From the NCBI RefSeq assembly GCF_000172415.1, contig NZ_ABLD01000004.1, positions 124,001-188,000 of the forward strand: a stretch of DNA of 64,000 nucleotides, in the 5' to 3' direction. The notes under the pieces were generated by a model. That model made no database searches, was not told where the DNA came from, and worked only from the letters and a program-made list of their open reading frames with translations. This document shows positions 62,657 to 64,000 of the stretch, in pieces; position 1 is the stretch's first letter; every line of letters starts with the position of its first letter. The translations under genes and the position numbers were made by a program. The stretch comes from Paraburkholderia graminis C4D1M (lineage in GTDB: Bacteria; Pseudomonadota; Gammaproteobacteria; Burkholderiales; Burkholderiaceae).

Positions 62657-63376
62657 TCAGCGGCTCCGTTCGCCGGCCGCACGCGTCGCGGGATGCGCGC
62701 GCGAAGCCGTGTGCTCGAGCGGGCGGCCGTGTTCGCGCCAGCGCGGATGGCCTGCGTTAATCACGTCGGCCGCATCGGTGGCGTTCAAATCGGGACGGAC
62801 CTCGCGCTCGCGCTTCGACAGCGCGGCGACATGCGCCCACAGCGCCGGCAAAAAACATTCGGTGACCATCAGCGGCGCGCCATGCCGCTCGAACACGGAG
62901 CGGCGCGCGACCAACGCATGCGGCGGCGTCCCGTCGACTTCGCGCGCGGCGAGCCGGTACAGCGGATGTCGCGCGGTCACGCGCCGGCTGACCAGCGCCG
63001 AACGCGCGACGCCGCTGTCGCTATACAACAGTTCGGCGAGCGGCCGCGTGCGCAAACGCCGCGTGGCCTGCCACACGCCGACGCTCGCGGCGAGAGGCGC
63101 GACGCTGTGCGCGGCGACGAACGGCACGGCATCGACCGACAACACGACCTCGCGCAACCACACCGGCGAGCGCATGCGAAGACCCAGCGCGGCGTGCTCG
63201 TCGGCCCACGGCAAGGCCACGCCTTCACGCGTGACGCGCACCGCGACCGCGCCGAGCGCGCGCAGATGCGCGGTCAACGAACCACCGCGGGTCAACCAGT
63301 CTTTCTGCGCAGCGCTAAAGCCAGGCAAGGGAGCGACGCGCCAGTGCGCGTCGGCGGCATCGAAACGGATAGACAT
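62657..63376 (-). CDS. ubiC: Chorismate--pyruvate lyase
   Basis: 239 residues, longer than the E. coli protein by a C-terminal Arg/Ala tail. The UbiC fold is seen in [39 protein letters not shown] and [20 protein letters not shown], including the catalytic glutamate. It makes 4-hydroxybenzoate for ubiquinone. It heads a three-gene operon. The TATAAT box lies only about nine bases before the ATG, suggesting a nearly leaderless mRNA. Confidence 0.92.
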   Translation of the reverse strand: MSIRFDAADAHWRVAPLPGFSAAQKDWLTRGGSLTAHLRALGAVAVRVTREGVALPWADEHAALGLRMRSPVWLREVVLSVDAVPFVAAHSVAPLAASVGVWQATRRLRTRPLAELLYSDSGVARSALVSRRVTARHPLYRLAAREVDGTPPHALVARRSVFERHGAPLMVTECFLPALWAHVAALSKREREVRPDLNATDAADVINAGHPRWREHGRPLEHTASRAHPATRAAGERSR

Positions 63377-63384
63377 GGATTCGG

Positions 63385-63390
63385 ATTATA
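63385..63390 (-). promoter_or_regulatory. Consensus -10 box just before ubiC
   Basis: A perfect TATAAT on the minus strand ends nine bases before the ubiC ATG. A start seven bases downstream of it would leave one to three bases of leader. No good -35 box is visible at 16-18 bases. Confidence 0.45.
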
Positions 63391-63614
63391 ACGGCGCGCC
63401 TGTCGGACCATTCCCTAGCGCGCACGCGCATTTTCCGCCAATCAGCGATAACGGCCGCATAAGCATCAAACCGCTGAATCATGCCCTCGATTTCGGAAAG
63501 GTCCGATTCTCTGCCGACCGCGACGCACGATACAACCTCCGTGCTTTACGAACCGGCGATTCGCCCACTGTCGACGGGCTCGCCCCTGATCCGCAAACGA
63601 ACGAGAGGACAAAC

Positions 63615-64000
63615 ATGAAAAAACTTCTGGCTGCCAGCGCCTGCGCAATGTCGGTACTGTTGATGGCAGGTTGCAGCGCGCCGCTGAACCGCGACACCGA
63701 GACGTCGTTGAACCGGGCCGCGGGCATCGAGGTCGCGCCCGTCGCGGACGGCGTCGCCGTCAAGCTGCCCGAGAAAGCGCTGTTCGACTTCGACAAGTCG
63801 GCAGTGCGCGCCGATGCGAGCGCGGTCGTCGACCGTTCCGCCGTGCTGCTCAAGCGCAGCAAGAAACCGATCATCGTCGAAGGTTATACGGACAATGTCG
63901 GCACGCTCGAATACAACCAGCAACTCTCGGAAGCGCGAGCGGTCGCCGTGGGTTACGCGCTTGTCGGACGCGGTGTGCCGATGGAGCGTGTCCGCACGAA
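63615..64000 (+). CDS. OmpA-family lipoprotein, truncated by the window end
   Basis: 128 residues are visible. The signal MKKLLAASACAMSVLLMAGC includes the lipobox and lipidated Cys20. The peptidoglycan-binding OmpA domain begins with LPEKALFDFDKSAVRADAS and continues through IIVEGYTDNVG and NQQLSEARAVAVGYALV. It probably tethers the outer membrane to the wall. A GAGAGGA site precedes the ATG. The gene runs off the right edge. Confidence 0.92.
   Translation, partial: MKKLLAASACAMSVLLMAGCSAPLNRDTETSLNRAAGIEVAPVADGVAVKLPEKALFDFDKSAVRADASAVVDRSAVLLKRSKKPIIVEGYTDNVGTLEYNQQLSEARAVAVGYALVGRGVPMERVRT

Noticed and set aside
1..64000. Possible CRISPR array, tRNA, rRNA, insertion sequence or prophage
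   Set aside because: I saw no regularly spaced repeats, no tRNA cloverleaf with the conserved T-arm, no transposase and no phage structural gene. Simple repeats found are short and lie mostly inside ftsK.

Overview
This 64 kb window is high-GC, densely coded bacterial chromosome. Gene content and order point to the order Burkholderiales, most likely a Paraburkholderia, Caballeronia or Burkholderia relative. The evidence is an orphan rnfB next to nth, dnaE beside msbA and a WaaE/KdtX-like glycosyltransferase, rdgC, an intracellular PHB depolymerase with catalytic Cys183, ubiC, DUF1841, DUF3096 and DUF6726-like proteins, and a caa3-type oxidase. The genus is inferred from protein resemblance only. 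I see no rRNA, tRNA, CRISPR array, insertion sequence, prophage or replication origin.

Layout. (1) 193-7889, minus strand: a tightly coupled eight-gene operon. It encodes a PQQ alcohol dehydrogenase with the Asp-Tyr-Asp lanthanide signature, a XoxJ-like periplasmic protein, a lipoprotein cytochrome c, caa3 oxidase subunits II (with fused cytochrome c), I and III, a small membrane protein and a terminal lipoprotein cytochrome c. Together these form a complete alcohol-to-oxygen electron path. (2) 8084-15411, mostly minus: signalling genes (CheB-like esterase, response regulator, CheB/CheR/PAS/HWE kinase, orphan ParD, PAS-GGDEF-EAL protein) and free-Met-(R)-sulfoxide reductase. (3) 15499-23109: dimop molybdate-binding protein, NlpC/P60 lipoprotein, VOC protein, rdgC, an unknown small protein, a glycosyltransferase remnant, msbA and a WaaE-like glycosyltransferase. 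(4) 23123-30607: dnaE, trhO, gluQ, rhlE. (5) 31118-37310: aldehyde dehydrogenase with acetolactate synthase, MliC with a DUF6726-like lipoprotein, purT, and a META lipoprotein. (6) 37472-41998: a large FtsK translocase with an unusual N-terminus and repetitive linker. (7) 42137-51126: lactonase, DUF3096, GH15 enzyme, phaZ, TetR regulator, rnfB, nth, DUF1841. (8) 51222-57629: two soluble cytochromes c, a MoxR/CoxE pair, benE, transaldolase, VOC protein. (9) 57683-64000: FUSC exporter, DUF3311 with an MctP-like symporter, a ubiC / deoxyinosine-glycosylase / spermidine-synthase-like operon, and the start of an OmpA-family lipoprotein cut by the window edge.

Most of the window is ordinary core chromosome. 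The strongest candidates for new biology are the alcohol-dehydrogenase/caa3 supercluster with its unnamed 109-residue membrane protein, the ParD antitoxin translationally coupled to a chemosensory kinase instead of a toxin, the FtsK variant preceded by a hairpin, and the soluble orphan RnfB. Promoters and terminators were read by eye from sequence alone.
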